DNA of 64,000 nucleotides, taken from positions 62,001-126,000 of the forward strand of contig DFXE01000020.1 in the NCBI GenBank assembly GCA_002381645.1, written 5' to 3'. The notes under the pieces were generated by a model. It saw only the letters and a list, made by a program, of their open reading frames with translations, had not been told where the DNA came from and searched no databases. The DNA is from Bacteroidales bacterium UBA4116 (GTDB lineage Bacteria > Bacteroidota > Bacteroidia > Bacteroidales > Tannerellaceae). This document shows, in pieces, positions 16,373 through 27,200 of the stretch (its first letter is position 1; the number at the start of each line of letters is the position of its first letter). The position numbers were made by a program, and so were the translations under genes.

Positions 16373-18826
16373 TTAATTAACCCTCCATTCGATTACCCCT
16401 CCGGAATAGCCTTTCCTGCCGACGTCAACTACCTGTGGCCCTTTCTCTTCCGACACAGAATCGGAGGCCGGCCGCTGTAATTGTGCAACGATTTTCAGTT
16501 CGGTTGTAACCACAGGATCGAAAGTTACTTTATTATAGATGTCTATTTCAGTTCCGTAAGAAGAAGGATTTTTTACTTCTTTCCACCGGTTACCGTCTTT
16601 ATAAAGCAATTTCCATGATTCCGGAGCTTTATAGATCACATCATAGTGGTCGAATGCCAGCCAATACACCTCGACACTGGATACTTTTTGCGGTTTATCG
16701 AATTTATATCCTATAGATTCTTCCGTTCCTGATTTCAACCACCAGTAATGATACGGCGTATTAATATCGGCGGATGATTTGGGTTCGAACTGGTCGTTGA
16801 ATCCCCAGCCCCCTACCGGATGTGCCTTTGAGGCAAGGGTGGGTTCTGGTTCTATGATGGCATATTCAGGTGTTTCTGGTGTCCATACCACCAATTGCCC
16901 CCTACCGCGATTGTTCCAGGTACTGTATGGAATCGCCTTAAATGTGAACGGTTTTTCGATTGTTTCACCATTATCTTTATTTTTCTTTACGCTATACGCC
17001 TCTCCCTGCAAAACGACCACGCCATTTAGCAGGTCATTTTCATAGTGATGACTGATCCGGGATTCACGTGGTATTACGATATCGAATACATAATCATCCG
17101 GTTGGTCAATACTTTCCAACGCATATACGATCGGTCCCCGTTCCATAGAGAGTAATCCTTCATCATAGGTTACTTGAGAATGGGCCTGAACCCGTCTGAC
17201 AGGCATATCCAGATGGAGGGAGACCTTATCCCCGGATTTCCACTCACGTTCTATCACCGCATAGCCATTCTTCATCTTCCTGCTTATTTCTTTTCCGTTT
17301 ACCAGAAGTTTTACCGTAGGATTTGCCTGATCGACATAATGATACAGGTCGGAAGGAACAGGATGGTCTCCTACCCACCCCGGAATACGTAACATCAATG
17401 AAAATATTGCTGTTTCCAAGGGATTAACGGTAATTTCCACATCTCCATCCCACGGATAATTTGTCTTTTGCTGTAATGCTACATTCTTATTGTTAAGATT
17501 TAAAGAAGCATTTCCCTCAACATACAGGTTCACATACACAGTATTCCCGTCTGTTGCATAGGTGTAACCCGGAACAGATGCCATAAAGCGGGTAACATTT
17601 CCCGGACAACAGGCGCATCCGAACCAGGGGGCTCTTTCGTGTACTCCTTCGGATGCAAGCGGATTGTCATAGAAGAATTTGTCTCCGCTTAAAGATACTC
17701 CGGAAATTACGCCGTTATACAACGTACGTTCCACCACATCGGCATATTTGGATTTTCCGGTAGCAAGAAACATACGGTGATTCCAATACACATTGGCGAT
17801 AGAGGCGCATGTTTCACAATAGTTATTGAAGTTATTTAATTCATAATTCGGGCCAAAACCTTCACCCTGCGCCCTTGAACCTATCCCACCGGTGATATAC
17901 AATTTTTTACCGACTGTATTTTCCCAAACCCGGTCTACAGCGTTGAACAAGGCTTCATCATTCTGTAGAACCGCCACATCGGTTACGCCGGAATAAAAAT
18001 ATCCGGCCCGTACCGCATGTCCCACTATTTCATCCTGTTCCAGTACGGGTTTATGGTCCTGGCTGTATATGCCGGGTTTACGCCCGTTGGACAACCGCCC
18101 GGCTTCGTCTACGAAATACCTGGCCTGATCGAGGTATTTTTTCTCTCCGGTAATATTATAAAGTTTTACAAGAGCCATTTCTATGATAGGGTGACCGGAC
18201 GGATATTTGATCTGTCCTTCTCCTAATCCGAAAACTTCGCATATCAGATCGGCGTTTTTCAATGCCACATCCAGCAACGTACGTTTACCTGTGGCTTTAT
18301 AATGCGCGACAGCTGCTTCGTAAAGGTGTCCGCAATTGTATAATTCGTGACTGTTGATCTTTTCCCATCGCGACTTGCCCCACCATCCGGACAGCCGCTC
18401 ACACTTATTGGTTACACAGGTGGTGAGATATCCATCGGGTTCCTGGGCAGCGGCTATCAAAGTGATAACACTATCCAGATAGGCATCCAGTTTCGGATCG
18501 TATTTTACTGCAAGGGAATAAGAGGCCCCCTCAATAATTTTATACGGATCGGTATCGTCGAAAGAAAAATCACCCTGATGTTCTCCCTGGATCAGTCCTC
18601 CAGCTAACGCAAAGTTATCGAACCTGCCGTTGATTTCACATTGATGAAAGGCGGATGGTATAGATACGGTACGGTTCGTTTCAATACGCGGCGACCAAAA
18701 ATTGTCGGTAAACTGAACATCCGTAAAAGATACTTCCTGAATAGGTTTGAATATTTCTTTATCTTTTTTTGAGCCGCAAGAAGCGAGAATTAAAGTTATT
18801 AATGATACTATTAACGTATTCTTCAT
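16373..18826 (-). CDS. GH127-type (DUF1680) glycosidase, lipoprotein, 817 aa
   Basis: The ATG at 18826 gives a lipoprotein signal (MKNTLIVSLITLILASC, cysteine 17); the upstream in-frame ATG at 18877 would add a non-signal extension. The DUF1680 barrel is followed by beta domains. Active-site residues are Glu338 and Cys340 in YCETC, and Cys406-Cys407 in GCACC. It is a paralogue of the enzyme at 11392-13788, but lipid-anchored and with a different discoidin-like tail. First hydrolase gene of the operon, preceded by a 267 bp gap with a dyad array and a probable internal promoter. Confidence 0.88.
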   Translation of the reverse strand: MKNTLIVSLITLILASCGSKKDKEIFKPIQEVSFTDVQFTDNFWSPRIETNRTVSIPSAFHQCEINGRFDNFALAGGLIQGEHQGDFSFDDTDPYKIIEGASYSLAVKYDPKLDAYLDSVITLIAAAQEPDGYLTTCVTNKCERLSGWWGKSRWEKINSHELYNCGHLYEAAVAHYKATGKRTLLDVALKNADLICEVFGLGEGQIKYPSGHPIIEMALVKLYNITGEKKYLDQARYFVDEAGRLSNGRKPGIYSQDHKPVLEQDEIVGHAVRAGYFYSGVTDVAVLQNDEALFNAVDRVWENTVGKKLYITGGIGSRAQGEGFGPNYELNNFNNYCETCASIANVYWNHRMFLATGKSKYADVVERTLYNGVISGVSLSGDKFFYDNPLASEGVHERAPWFGCACCPGNVTRFMASVPGYTYATDGNTVYVNLYVEGNASLNLNNKNVALQQKTNYPWDGDVEITVNPLETAIFSLMLRIPGWVGDHPVPSDLYHYVDQANPTVKLLVNGKEISRKMKNGYAVIEREWKSGDKVSLHLDMPVRRVQAHSQVTYDEGLLSMERGPIVYALESIDQPDDYVFDIVIPRESRISHHYENDLLNGVVVLQGEAYSVKKNKDNGETIEKPFTFKAIPYSTWNNRGRGQLVVWTPETPEYAIIEPEPTLASKAHPVGGWGFNDQFEPKSSADINTPYHYWWLKSGTEESIGYKFDKPQKVSSVEVYWLAFDHYDVIYKAPESWKLLYKDGNRWKEVKNPSSYGTEIDIYNKVTFDPVVTTELKIVAQLQRPASDSVSEEKGPQVVDVGRKGYSGGVIEWRVN

Positions 18827-18912
18827 GATAAAATGATATATATTAGTTTTGTCAAATTCCCCATCCGTTCCCTTCATACTACATCTTTTATCCAGATGAC
18901 AAGTATATTATA

Positions 18913-18920
18913 CAAATATG
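18913..18920 (-). promoter_or_regulatory. Probable internal promoter of the hydrolase genes (-7 CATATTTG)
   Basis: On the minus strand CATATTTG differs by one base from TAnnTTTG. It would start transcription near 18906, 80 bases before the GH127 start codon. No -33 TTTG is found; its place is taken by the first dyad of the 22 bp array, as expected for an activator-dependent promoter. Confidence 0.45.
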
Positions 18921-18937
18921 TGCCTATATTTTTGTTT

Positions 18938-19019
18938 GCCGATAATTATCGGCAGAATTATGGATAATTATCTATAAAATAACCGATAGTTATCGAAAAT
19001 ATTGCGGATAATTATTAAC
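18938..19019. promoter_or_regulatory. Array of four phased dyads, 22 bp spacing (GATAATTATC)
   Basis: GATAATTATC or close variants start at 18941, 18963, 18985 (GATAGTTATC) and 19007 (GATAATTATT), exactly 22 bp apart. The first sits in a perfect 16 bp palindrome, GCCGATAATTATCGGC (18938-18953). The linkers share no sequence. Relative to an inferred start at 18906 the dyad centres fall at -39.5, -61.5, -83.5 and -105.5. This looks like repeated operator sites on one face of the helix. Confidence 0.6.
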
Positions 19020-19050
19020 ATTCAATTTCCTCGTCATATTTTAATCTGAA

Positions 19051-19074
19051 TGATGGGAGTATTTCATCCCATCA
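19051..19074 (-). terminator. Hairpin after susD (attenuator or mRNA end)
   Basis: An 8 bp perfect stem TGATGGGA/TCCCATCA with an 8-base loop lies 20 bases beyond the SusD stop. The following TTCAGATTAAAAT is only weakly T-rich, so it may attenuate transcription or stabilise the susCD mRNA end rather than terminate fully. Confidence 0.5.
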
Positions 19075-19093
19075 TCAGGATTAAAAACAATGA

Positions 19094-20545
19094 CTAAGGT
19101 ACAAATACCGGTACAGAAGCCGGATTTGGATTTTGTGTCATGGCGGGATTATTCACCATTTCTCTTTCAGGGATCATCATTATAAAGCGGTTTGAATTTG
19201 CAGGCAATTCAATATTCTGATAATGTCCTTCGGATATTTTCTTACTTACCGGTTTTTGTAAACGCAAAATATCAAATAAGTCAATTCCTTCGCCCCACAT
19301 TTCTTTCCGCCTTTCCAATAAAATGGCATCAATCAACCCGGACTGTCCGCTTTCAGCAGTTACAGCTGCGCCTCGTTGAGTTTGTAATTGATTTAATATC
19401 TCTTTCGCGAGCTGGGTTTTACCTTGGCGAGCCGCAGCTTCTGCTTCAACAAGATACATTTCGGCCGCACGCAGATCAAAGAGATCGCCATACGGACTTT
19501 CGTCACGCAATTCTAAAAACTTTACCGAAGCATATCTTCCTTCATAAATCGGATTAGGAATAGTCAGGTTACGCGGATCATCTTTCATGATCACATCCAC
19601 AAAATGATTATTGGGTAATATCTGTTCGGCCTGCCAGGGGGAATTATTCTGTCCGAAATCATACCAACATGCGGGTGAATCATACCACCAATAGTCTTGC
19701 GATGTTTGTTTATATCCTAACACCCATTCCTGGTTAACGGTAGAAAAACCTGCTTTATATTCTTCCATTGTCATCAGCGGATAGGAAGTACGTATCATAT
19801 TCGCATATTTTTCGGCGTTAGCCCAGTCATTCATGGTAAGATATACATTTGCCAATAAGAACCTTACTACATCCTGATCATAATAATCTTTTGCCGGACG
19901 GTCATAATCAGACAATAACGTTTCTGCCGTTGTCAAGTCCGATAAAATCTGGTCATAAACTTCGGATACCGTATTTCGTGCCCGGGGCTCCAATGATGGT
20001 TCCAACTGCAAAGGTACACCCGGTTTATCTTTTGCTATACTATAGGTATGCTGATAGAAACGGATCAGGTTAAAATAACAGCGGGCACGTATGGCCAGCG
20101 CCTGTCCCTTAATGTTATTTTTTTCAGATTCTTCCGCTTGAAGATTATCCACACTTGTAATTATCGTATTGGTATTACTGATAATTTTGTACAGGGTCTT
20201 CCATAGGTTAACAGGCACATCACTGGTGGCTTCATAACGCTGGGCGCTGTAAATGGAGAAATACCAATTGTTACCGGGTTGTTCATCGTTCACCATCATA
20301 TCCACTCCTGAAGAAACAGATAATACCCCGATCCCTAACGGACTATAGGAAGCCGGATTATTATTACCGTCACGCATCATACGGTATGTTCCCTGCAACA
20401 ACATCTTCATTCCGGTAATATCTTCTGTTACCTGCTCTTGTACTAATGATGATGTGGGATTTTTATCAAGAAAATCTTCACAACCTGTCGTTGAGATCAT
20501 CGTCATTGCAACAAGCGTTGCTGATATTATATTTTTGAATTTCAT
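19094..20545 (-). CDS. SusD/RagB-family glycan-binding lipoprotein, 483 aa
   Basis: Lipoprotein signal with cysteine 22 (MISTTGCEDFLDKNP), the classic SusD start. The helical TPR scaffold (about 60-330) and C-terminal RagB/SusD domain are present, with the usual DLRAAEMYLVEAEAAAR and LLERRKEMWGEG motifs. SusD proteins sit on the cell surface as the lid of the SusC transporter and bind the oligosaccharide. At 483 residues it is somewhat short for the family. It follows susC by 18 bp. Confidence 0.93.
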   Translation of the reverse strand: MKFKNIISATLVAMTMISTTGCEDFLDKNPTSSLVQEQVTEDITGMKMLLQGTYRMMRDGNNNPASYSPLGIGVLSVSSGVDMMVNDEQPGNNWYFSIYSAQRYEATSDVPVNLWKTLYKIISNTNTIITSVDNLQAEESEKNNIKGQALAIRARCYFNLIRFYQHTYSIAKDKPGVPLQLEPSLEPRARNTVSEVYDQILSDLTTAETLLSDYDRPAKDYYDQDVVRFLLANVYLTMNDWANAEKYANMIRTSYPLMTMEEYKAGFSTVNQEWVLGYKQTSQDYWWYDSPACWYDFGQNNSPWQAEQILPNNHFVDVIMKDDPRNLTIPNPIYEGRYASVKFLELRDESPYGDLFDLRAAEMYLVEAEAAARQGKTQLAKEILNQLQTQRGAAVTAESGQSGLIDAILLERRKEMWGEGIDLFDILRLQKPVSKKISEGHYQNIELPANSNRFIMMIPEREMVNNPAMTQNPNPASVPVFVP

Positions 20546-20563
20546 ATGCTTATACTTTTATTA

Positions 20564-23500
20564 TTAAAACGAAAAGTTGATACCGAAGTTATAGGACCGT
20601 AAAGCGGGAATGGGTGAATCGCCGTCAACCACTCCGTCTATTGTCCCGTTTTCAGGATCTGTCCCGTGTTTCTTCAAATTACCGAATGTCAATAAATTGT
20701 CTCCCCTGAAATAAACGCGCAGACCTTCAATTCCCCATTTCGACAGAATTGATTTAGGTATACTATATCCGAAAGTGACATTTTTTAAACGGGCAAAATT
20801 GTTTTTGTAAAGGTACTGATCACTGTATCTTGCATTTGAAAATGCGTTGAAACAGTTATATGTATAAACTTTCGCAACATCGGTAACATCACCGGGATTT
20901 TGCCAGCGACGGTCTAATACGTCATATGCTGCAAAGTTTTCACGCAATACGCTGCTTTCACTGTAGTTGTAATCATATATTTTTCCTCCGATGCTGTAAT
21001 ACAACATGAAAGAAAGATCGAAATCCTTGTAACGGAAACTATTGGTCAACGAGCCGTAAACATCGGGCAGCATTGAACCCTGGTTTCTTCTTTGCTCAGC
21101 AGTATTTACCTCATTATGATCTTCTGTTTTCTCACGACCGGTTACATTTCCCTGTTCGTCAAATGAGTATTTCCACCACTGGTTACGTCCGTTTTCCGGA
21201 TTTACACCTGCAAATTCAGGAGTGTAGATATCATAGCGTGAACCGCCTTCAACCCATTTAAATACAGCTACGCCTGATGTAAACTCTTCTTCTTTTGACG
21301 GAAGGCTGGTGATCTTGTTTTTATATCCCGTGGCGTTTAATGCGATATTCCAACTGAAATCTTTCGTATTAAACGGTGTATAATTCAATTCAACTTCCCA
21401 ACCTTTGTTTTCTATATCCCCTATATTTTTAAGTATGGCATCCATACCTACAGACGGCGCTAAAGGAGCCAGCATCAATAGATCTTTTGACTTACGGCTG
21501 AAGTATTCAACTGAACCGGAGAGTTTATTGAACAAGGTAAACTCCAAACCCACATTTGTCTGAATATTTGTTTCCCATTTCACATCTTTGTTTTCAAACT
21601 GATTCTGGGTTACACCTAAGTTTCCTCCATAACTACCATTTGTTGTAGTAAATAATCCCTGGTAAGCAAACCAGTTGGTATAACCGTCGGCATCATTAAT
21701 ACGGTCGTTACCTACCTGACCATAACTTGCTTTTAACTTAAGGTTCTGCAACCAATCGTGCGTATTTTCCATAAATGCCTCCTGAGATATACGCCATGAT
21801 CCACCAACCGACCAGAACTGCCCCCAGCGGTTATCCGGGTGAAAACGTGAAGAACCGTCTGTCCGTATACTTCCGGATATATAATAACGGTTATCATAGT
21901 CGTAATCAGCTTTTCCAAAGAAACTGGCAAGTGCATACGTATAGGTATTGGAATAGGAAGTAGGATCTTTGGAAGCGGTAGATATTTCTGTAAAATAAGG
22001 TAGATCAAGCCCATAACGGGTTGTACCGAAATCCTTATATGAATAATTGTAAGCTTCCTGCCCCACTAAAACATTTATGTGATGCACATCATTAAAAATT
22101 TTGTCATAGGTCAACACGTTATTTACAGTATGAGAAAACATGCGATGTCCGGTTTTCTGAACGTATCCTTCGCTTGGCATTATCTGGTCTTCGCGTTCAG
22201 GACTTTTCCACATAGAATAATTATTATCCGTCAATTGGAAAGAATATGTACTACGCAAGGTCAATTCTTTTAATATATTGATAGTAAGCGCAGATACTGT
22301 CTGTAGATTATCTTTCTGGTCGTTTTTGGATTCCGTTAATGCTCCAAACGGACTCCAGCGCGGCCACCAGGCACGTCCGTTATTGATACCTTCATCCAGT
22401 TGTGGTTTACCCGTATAAGGGCTTATGGAATAATCATTTTTTTCATAGTCCCACAAATAAGCTGAATATTCCGATGGTAATACACGGAATACACGGGTAG
22501 CAAAACCACCGTTCTTATCCGTACTATTGGCATACAACATTGAATTGCTCATTTGCATCCAGTTCGTTATTTTCGTATCTAAAACAGCACGTCCGGTAAA
22601 ACGTCTGAAATGGTCGGTTATATGAACACCTTTATCATCCAGCATGGAAAATGAAGCGAAATAGGTATTGTTCTCTCCCATTGCTCCACTGATATCTACC
22701 CCGTAGTCCTGTTTTAAGCGGTGTTCAAAAGCTTCATCAAAAGCATCAAAATCCCACAAACGTTTGGCATCACTTTTTAATTTGCCATCTGTACCTATCG
22801 GGTAATCCATATTCCAACCCGAACGGTAATCACGGGTGGTACCATTACTCAACGTCAACGGGGTTTTATTCCAAAATACAGCAGGTACTTTTTCTGTCGC
22901 ATACTGCCGCGCTTCCGAATCCGAATATCCCATAAAATCGGTTGCATCATTATACAGACCTTCCCAGGCTAATTCCCATTGTTTTCCGGCGTTTACCTTT
23001 TGCGGGAATTTAACGGCAAATTCACTTGTACCCCAGCTTGCACGGGCATTTACCCGGGTCTTACCTGATTTTCCTTTCTTCGTGGTGATCAATATTACCC
23101 CATTACCTGCACGTGAACCATACAATGAGGTTGAAGCCGCATCCTTCATTACCGTAATAGACTCTATATCAGAAGGTGAATAAGAATTTAAGGGCGCATC
23201 AGAAGGAACACCGTCAATTACATATAAAGGTTGTGTATCGGCGGTCATAGATCCCAATCCGCGTATAACGATAGTTGCGTCTTCACCTGGACGGCCAGAA
23301 GAATTTATTACCTGCACCCCGGCAGACAAACCCTGTAAGCCCTGAGAAATATTGGTGGGGGAAATCCTTGTTAGTTGTTCCGAACTAACAACTGTTGCTG
23401 AACCGGTAAATGAAGATTTTTTACTTGTACCATAAGCAGTAACGATAACTTCGTCAATCTTTTGGGTATCTTCAACTAATTTGACTGTTAATGTTGATGC

Positions 23501-23824
23501 GTTTCCGGCCGTAACTTCAGAAGGTAAATAACCTATGTAAGTAATCACTAAAACGGAACTGGGAGAAGCCTGTATTGTAAACCGTCCGTCCATATCCGTA
23601 ATAGTCCCTGTTGTCGTGCCTTTAACTACAACATTGGCACCGATAATGGGTTCATCATATTCATCTGTTACTGTACCGGTGATTGTTCTCGATTGTTGTG
23701 GAGATGCAATACCGGTTTCTTTCATTTCATCGGCATAATTGTCCGAAGCGATCATCTGGTGTGAGCTACCTAATAACATGAGGGCTGTTAGTACAGGTAG
23801 TGTTTTTCTAAAATGGTAATTCAT
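20564..23824 (-). CDS. SusC/RagA-family TonB-dependent transporter, 1086 aa
   Basis: After the signal peptide comes a carboxypeptidase-like regulatory domain (about 46-120, TITGTVTDEYDEPIIGANV), a TonB box region (IDEVIVTAYG, about 125), the plug (about 135-250, with QPLYVIDGVP and GNGVILITTKKG) and a 22-strand barrel ending in YNFGINFSF. It imports oligosaccharides across the outer membrane using TonB energy. It has no STN domain, consistent with control by the divergent hybrid two-component regulator and not by a sigma/FecR pair. Confidence 0.94.
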   Translation of the reverse strand: MNYHFRKTLPVLTALMLLGSSHQMIASDNYADEMKETGIASPQQSRTITGTVTDEYDEPIIGANVVVKGTTTGTITDMDGRFTIQASPSSVLVITYIGYLPSEVTAGNASTLTVKLVEDTQKIDEVIVTAYGTSKKSSFTGSATVVSSEQLTRISPTNISQGLQGLSAGVQVINSSGRPGEDATIVIRGLGSMTADTQPLYVIDGVPSDAPLNSYSPSDIESITVMKDAASTSLYGSRAGNGVILITTKKGKSGKTRVNARASWGTSEFAVKFPQKVNAGKQWELAWEGLYNDATDFMGYSDSEARQYATEKVPAVFWNKTPLTLSNGTTRDYRSGWNMDYPIGTDGKLKSDAKRLWDFDAFDEAFEHRLKQDYGVDISGAMGENNTYFASFSMLDDKGVHITDHFRRFTGRAVLDTKITNWMQMSNSMLYANSTDKNGGFATRVFRVLPSEYSAYLWDYEKNDYSISPYTGKPQLDEGINNGRAWWPRWSPFGALTESKNDQKDNLQTVSALTINILKELTLRSTYSFQLTDNNYSMWKSPEREDQIMPSEGYVQKTGHRMFSHTVNNVLTYDKIFNDVHHINVLVGQEAYNYSYKDFGTTRYGLDLPYFTEISTASKDPTSYSNTYTYALASFFGKADYDYDNRYYISGSIRTDGSSRFHPDNRWGQFWSVGGSWRISQEAFMENTHDWLQNLKLKASYGQVGNDRINDADGYTNWFAYQGLFTTTNGSYGGNLGVTQNQFENKDVKWETNIQTNVGLEFTLFNKLSGSVEYFSRKSKDLLMLAPLAPSVGMDAILKNIGDIENKGWEVELNYTPFNTKDFSWNIALNATGYKNKITSLPSKEEEFTSGVAVFKWVEGGSRYDIYTPEFAGVNPENGRNQWWKYSFDEQGNVTGREKTEDHNEVNTAEQRRNQGSMLPDVYGSLTNSFRYKDFDLSFMLYYSIGGKIYDYNYSESSVLRENFAAYDVLDRRWQNPGDVTDVAKVYTYNCFNAFSNARYSDQYLYKNNFARLKNVTFGYSIPKSILSKWGIEGLRVYFRGDNLLTFGNLKKHGTDPENGTIDGVVDGDSPIPALRSYNFGINFSF

Positions 23825-24261
23825 ACGTTTTTCAATTTTAAAATTTGATTAACTTGGTTTGCAAACATCCAATCGCAGTAATGCTGGGCTGTGTTTTCAT
23901 GTTATTCCATACTCATTTGATTTAAAAAGTCATTGTTTTCTCATAAAATCATATGAAGCAAAATAAGGGTATTATTGCCATTTATCATAAAAAAATAATC
24001 CAATACAATAAGACGATGGTCTAAAACTACCCATACGGACGAAAAACTATACTAATCTCATAATAAGCGTTTTAAAACTTAATTTTGGATGATATTACTA
24101 TTTCTGAGACTATTTTCCTACACTTTAATACACTTTATTATGGCAGATCTGCGGCTCAAATCAAACATAGAATCCCTGTCTAATGAATTGAGGGAGGAAA
24201 ATAGGTGTACATTTGACAGATATTTATTATATTTGCAAATAATGCATATAGCCCTGCAACC
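23825..24261. promoter_or_regulatory. Divergent control region of PUL 1
   Basis: No gene in 437 bases. A leftward -7-like box (complement of 23862-23869, GATGTTTG) may serve susC, 38 bases before its ATG. A rightward TATATTTG box is at 24228-24235, 26 bases before the regulator ATG. Candidate regulator half-sites are two AAAACTA words at 24023-24029 and 24043-24049 (20 bp apart) and a TACACTTTA pair at about 24119-24138. Which of these is functional cannot be told from sequence alone. Confidence 0.5.
24228..24235 (+). promoter_or_regulatory. -7 element of the hybrid regulator gene
   Basis: TATATTTGC fits the Bacteroidetes -7 consensus and would place the transcript start about 20 bases before the ATG at 24262. 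No TTTG box is found at the usual spacing. Confidence 0.5.
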
Positions 24262-27200
24262 ATGACGACACACTATATTCAAAAGCTTTGCCTGCTTTTA
24301 TTTTTTAATTTATTCTTTATCGTTATACAGGCTGAAATATTCCGTTTCAAACATATTGAAGTGGAAAACGGGTTAGCCTCTAATACAATAAGGAGTATTG
24401 TGCAGGATCGTAATGAATTCATCTGGTTTGGAACAGATAACGGTTTATGCCGTTTTGACGGAACAGTATTTAAAAATTTCAAGAATATTCCCGGAGATAC
24501 CACATCGATTGGTAATAACTATATCTATTCCCTTTTTGAAGATTCGCAGGGTGTTTTCTGGGTAGGGACAGATGAAGGTGTCTATAACTATCATTCCCGC
24601 AATGAAACTTTTTCTTTTTTTTCTGACCGTACAAACAATGGGACACAAATAAGCAGTCACGTAAGCGGAATAGCCGAAGATAAAATGGGGAATATATGGT
24701 TCTCCACTACAGAACAAGGGGTTTTCTGTTATGATAAAAACAGGCGGATATTAAAACAATATATACAGGATAAAGACGATTTGAATTCATTAGCCTCCAA
24801 CATCGTATTGTGTATATATATTGATAAACAGAATACCATATGGGCATCCTGTCACAATTCAGGGGCTTTGTTAAACAGATACGATCCGGTCATGGACAGA
24901 TTTACAGCCTTCCCTGTAAACATAATTCCGGAAATGGCTAAAGAATTCAATGTTTACAGTATAATAGAAGATGATAAAAACAATCTTTGGTTAGGTACCT
25001 GGAATAACGGAATTTGTAAAGTAGAGAGAGAGACCGGAAATATAGAATCATACCTTATCCCTGAAACATCAAAAGGTATATCCCATATCCACGAAATTAC
25101 GGAATATGAACCAGGCATATTGCTTATCGGTTCGGATGATGGATTATCCATTTTTAATACTGAAACGTTTGAAAGCGAATTGATAACAGTTACCGAATTC
25201 AAAAGCAGCAGTATTTCCAGCAAATTTATCTATCCGATTTACAAAGATAAAGAAGGAGGATTATGGGTGGGGACATACTATGGCGGTGTAAATTATGCCC
25301 CGCCACGAAAAGGAAGTATGGAAGGATATACACATTCAAAATACATCAATTCGGTAGGGGGTAATATTATAAGTAGTTTTTGTGAAGATACGTATGGGAA
25401 TATATGGATCGGTTCGGATGATGGGGGCCTCAGCTGCTTTAATCCGGTAAAAAAAACTTTTAAAAATTATAAACCGGAAAAACATAAAAACAGTTTGTCG
25501 TACCACAACATACATGCCCTGTGCCTTGACGAAAACAAACTCTGGATAGGTACCTATTCAGGCGGACTGAACGTACTGGATATCCACACGGGCAAATTCA
25601 AACATTATCTTTCCAAAACGGACGACACGCTTACTCTGTACGGCAACAGTATCTATTCGATTTATAAAGATGGGGATAACGACATTTGGATAGGGACAAT
25701 GAATGGTATTTCCCGTTACAACCGAAAAGGAGATAATTTCCGGAGAATGATAGAAACGGGAATCACAACAATCGACATAATTGAGGATAATGAGAAAAAT
25801 ATGTGGTTTGCCACATGGGGAAAAGGATTATACCGGTATAACAAACAAACTAACACATGGACAAATTATCTTCATCACAAGGAAGATCCGCGGTCGCTAC
25901 CGCATAATCAGATCAATACACTATGTGTAGACAAAGAAGGAATATTATGGATAGGAACCGACAACGGATTATGTTTTTTCGACAAGGAAAAGGAACAATT
26001 CAATGCCGTCGTATTAGATATACCCAGCCCGGGTATTGCCTGCATTAAAGCCATTGACAACGAACTATGGATTACCACAATCAACGGGTTGATCAATTAT
26101 CGTCTTACCGACGGCAGGGTCAGGACATTTTTCAGGAGTGATGGTTTGCAAAGCGACCAGTTCAACCCCAAAGCGGGATTATTATCCTCATCCGGAGAAT
26201 TATATTTAGGATCTATCAATGGATTTAATGTTATAAATCCCTACGACATGATCCAAAATGAATATACACCACCCGTATGGATCACAAATATTCAATTATA
26301 CAATAAAGATCTACCCATCGGCACGGATGGAATATTGACCGCATCCACACTTTATACAGATAAAATTGAACTGTCTCATAAAGATAATGTTCTCAATATA
26401 GAATATGTAGCGTTAAGCTTCAGTTCACCTTCGAAAAATAAATACAAATATATCCTGGAAGGTTTCGACAAAGAATGGAACGATGTGGGAAATCAGCGAA
26501 GAGCAACCTACACCAATTTACCACCCGGTAATTATACGTTTAAAGTAACAGGTACTAATAACGACGGTAAAGCCAGCGGCCAGATGGCAACACTTGATAT
26601 CACCGTCCATCCTCCGATCTGGTTGACCCCATTCGCTTATTTTATTTATGCGCTTTTAATTATTGGCATATCCGGTTACGTTTTATATATCATGCGCAAA
26701 CGAACGGAGAAAAAACATAAAGAACGGATGCAGGAACTAAGGAATGAAAAAGAAAAAGAGTTGCACGATGCCAAGATAAACTTTTTCACGCTCATCGCCC
26801 ACGAAATACGCACACCTGTCTCACTGATTATCGGACCTTTAGAGAAGATAACGGAAAGTTCTGCGGAATTGCCGCCACCCATCCGTGAAAGCCTCAATAT
26901 TATCGAGAGGAACAGCCAGCGCCTGCTCTCGCTGGTGAATCAATTGCTGGATTTCAGAAAAGCAGAAGAAGGAGCTTTCATTATACGCTTCGCGACATAT
27001 AATATATATGATCTACTGATAAACATTTACGACCGGTTTAAACCGATGGCAGAACACAAAGGCATCACTTTCTCCTGCGACATCACCGACACGAAATTAA
27101 CCGCAACCGTAGATTCAGAAGCATTTACAAAAATAATCAGCAACTTATTGACCAACGCATTAAAATATGCTGAAAATACAATCCGCCTGAGTAGTTATAT

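Noticed and set aside
18938..19019. CRISPR-like array
   Set aside because: Repeats are only 10-16 bp, spacers 6-12 bp, and there are no cas genes; the 22 bp phasing fits protein-binding sites better.
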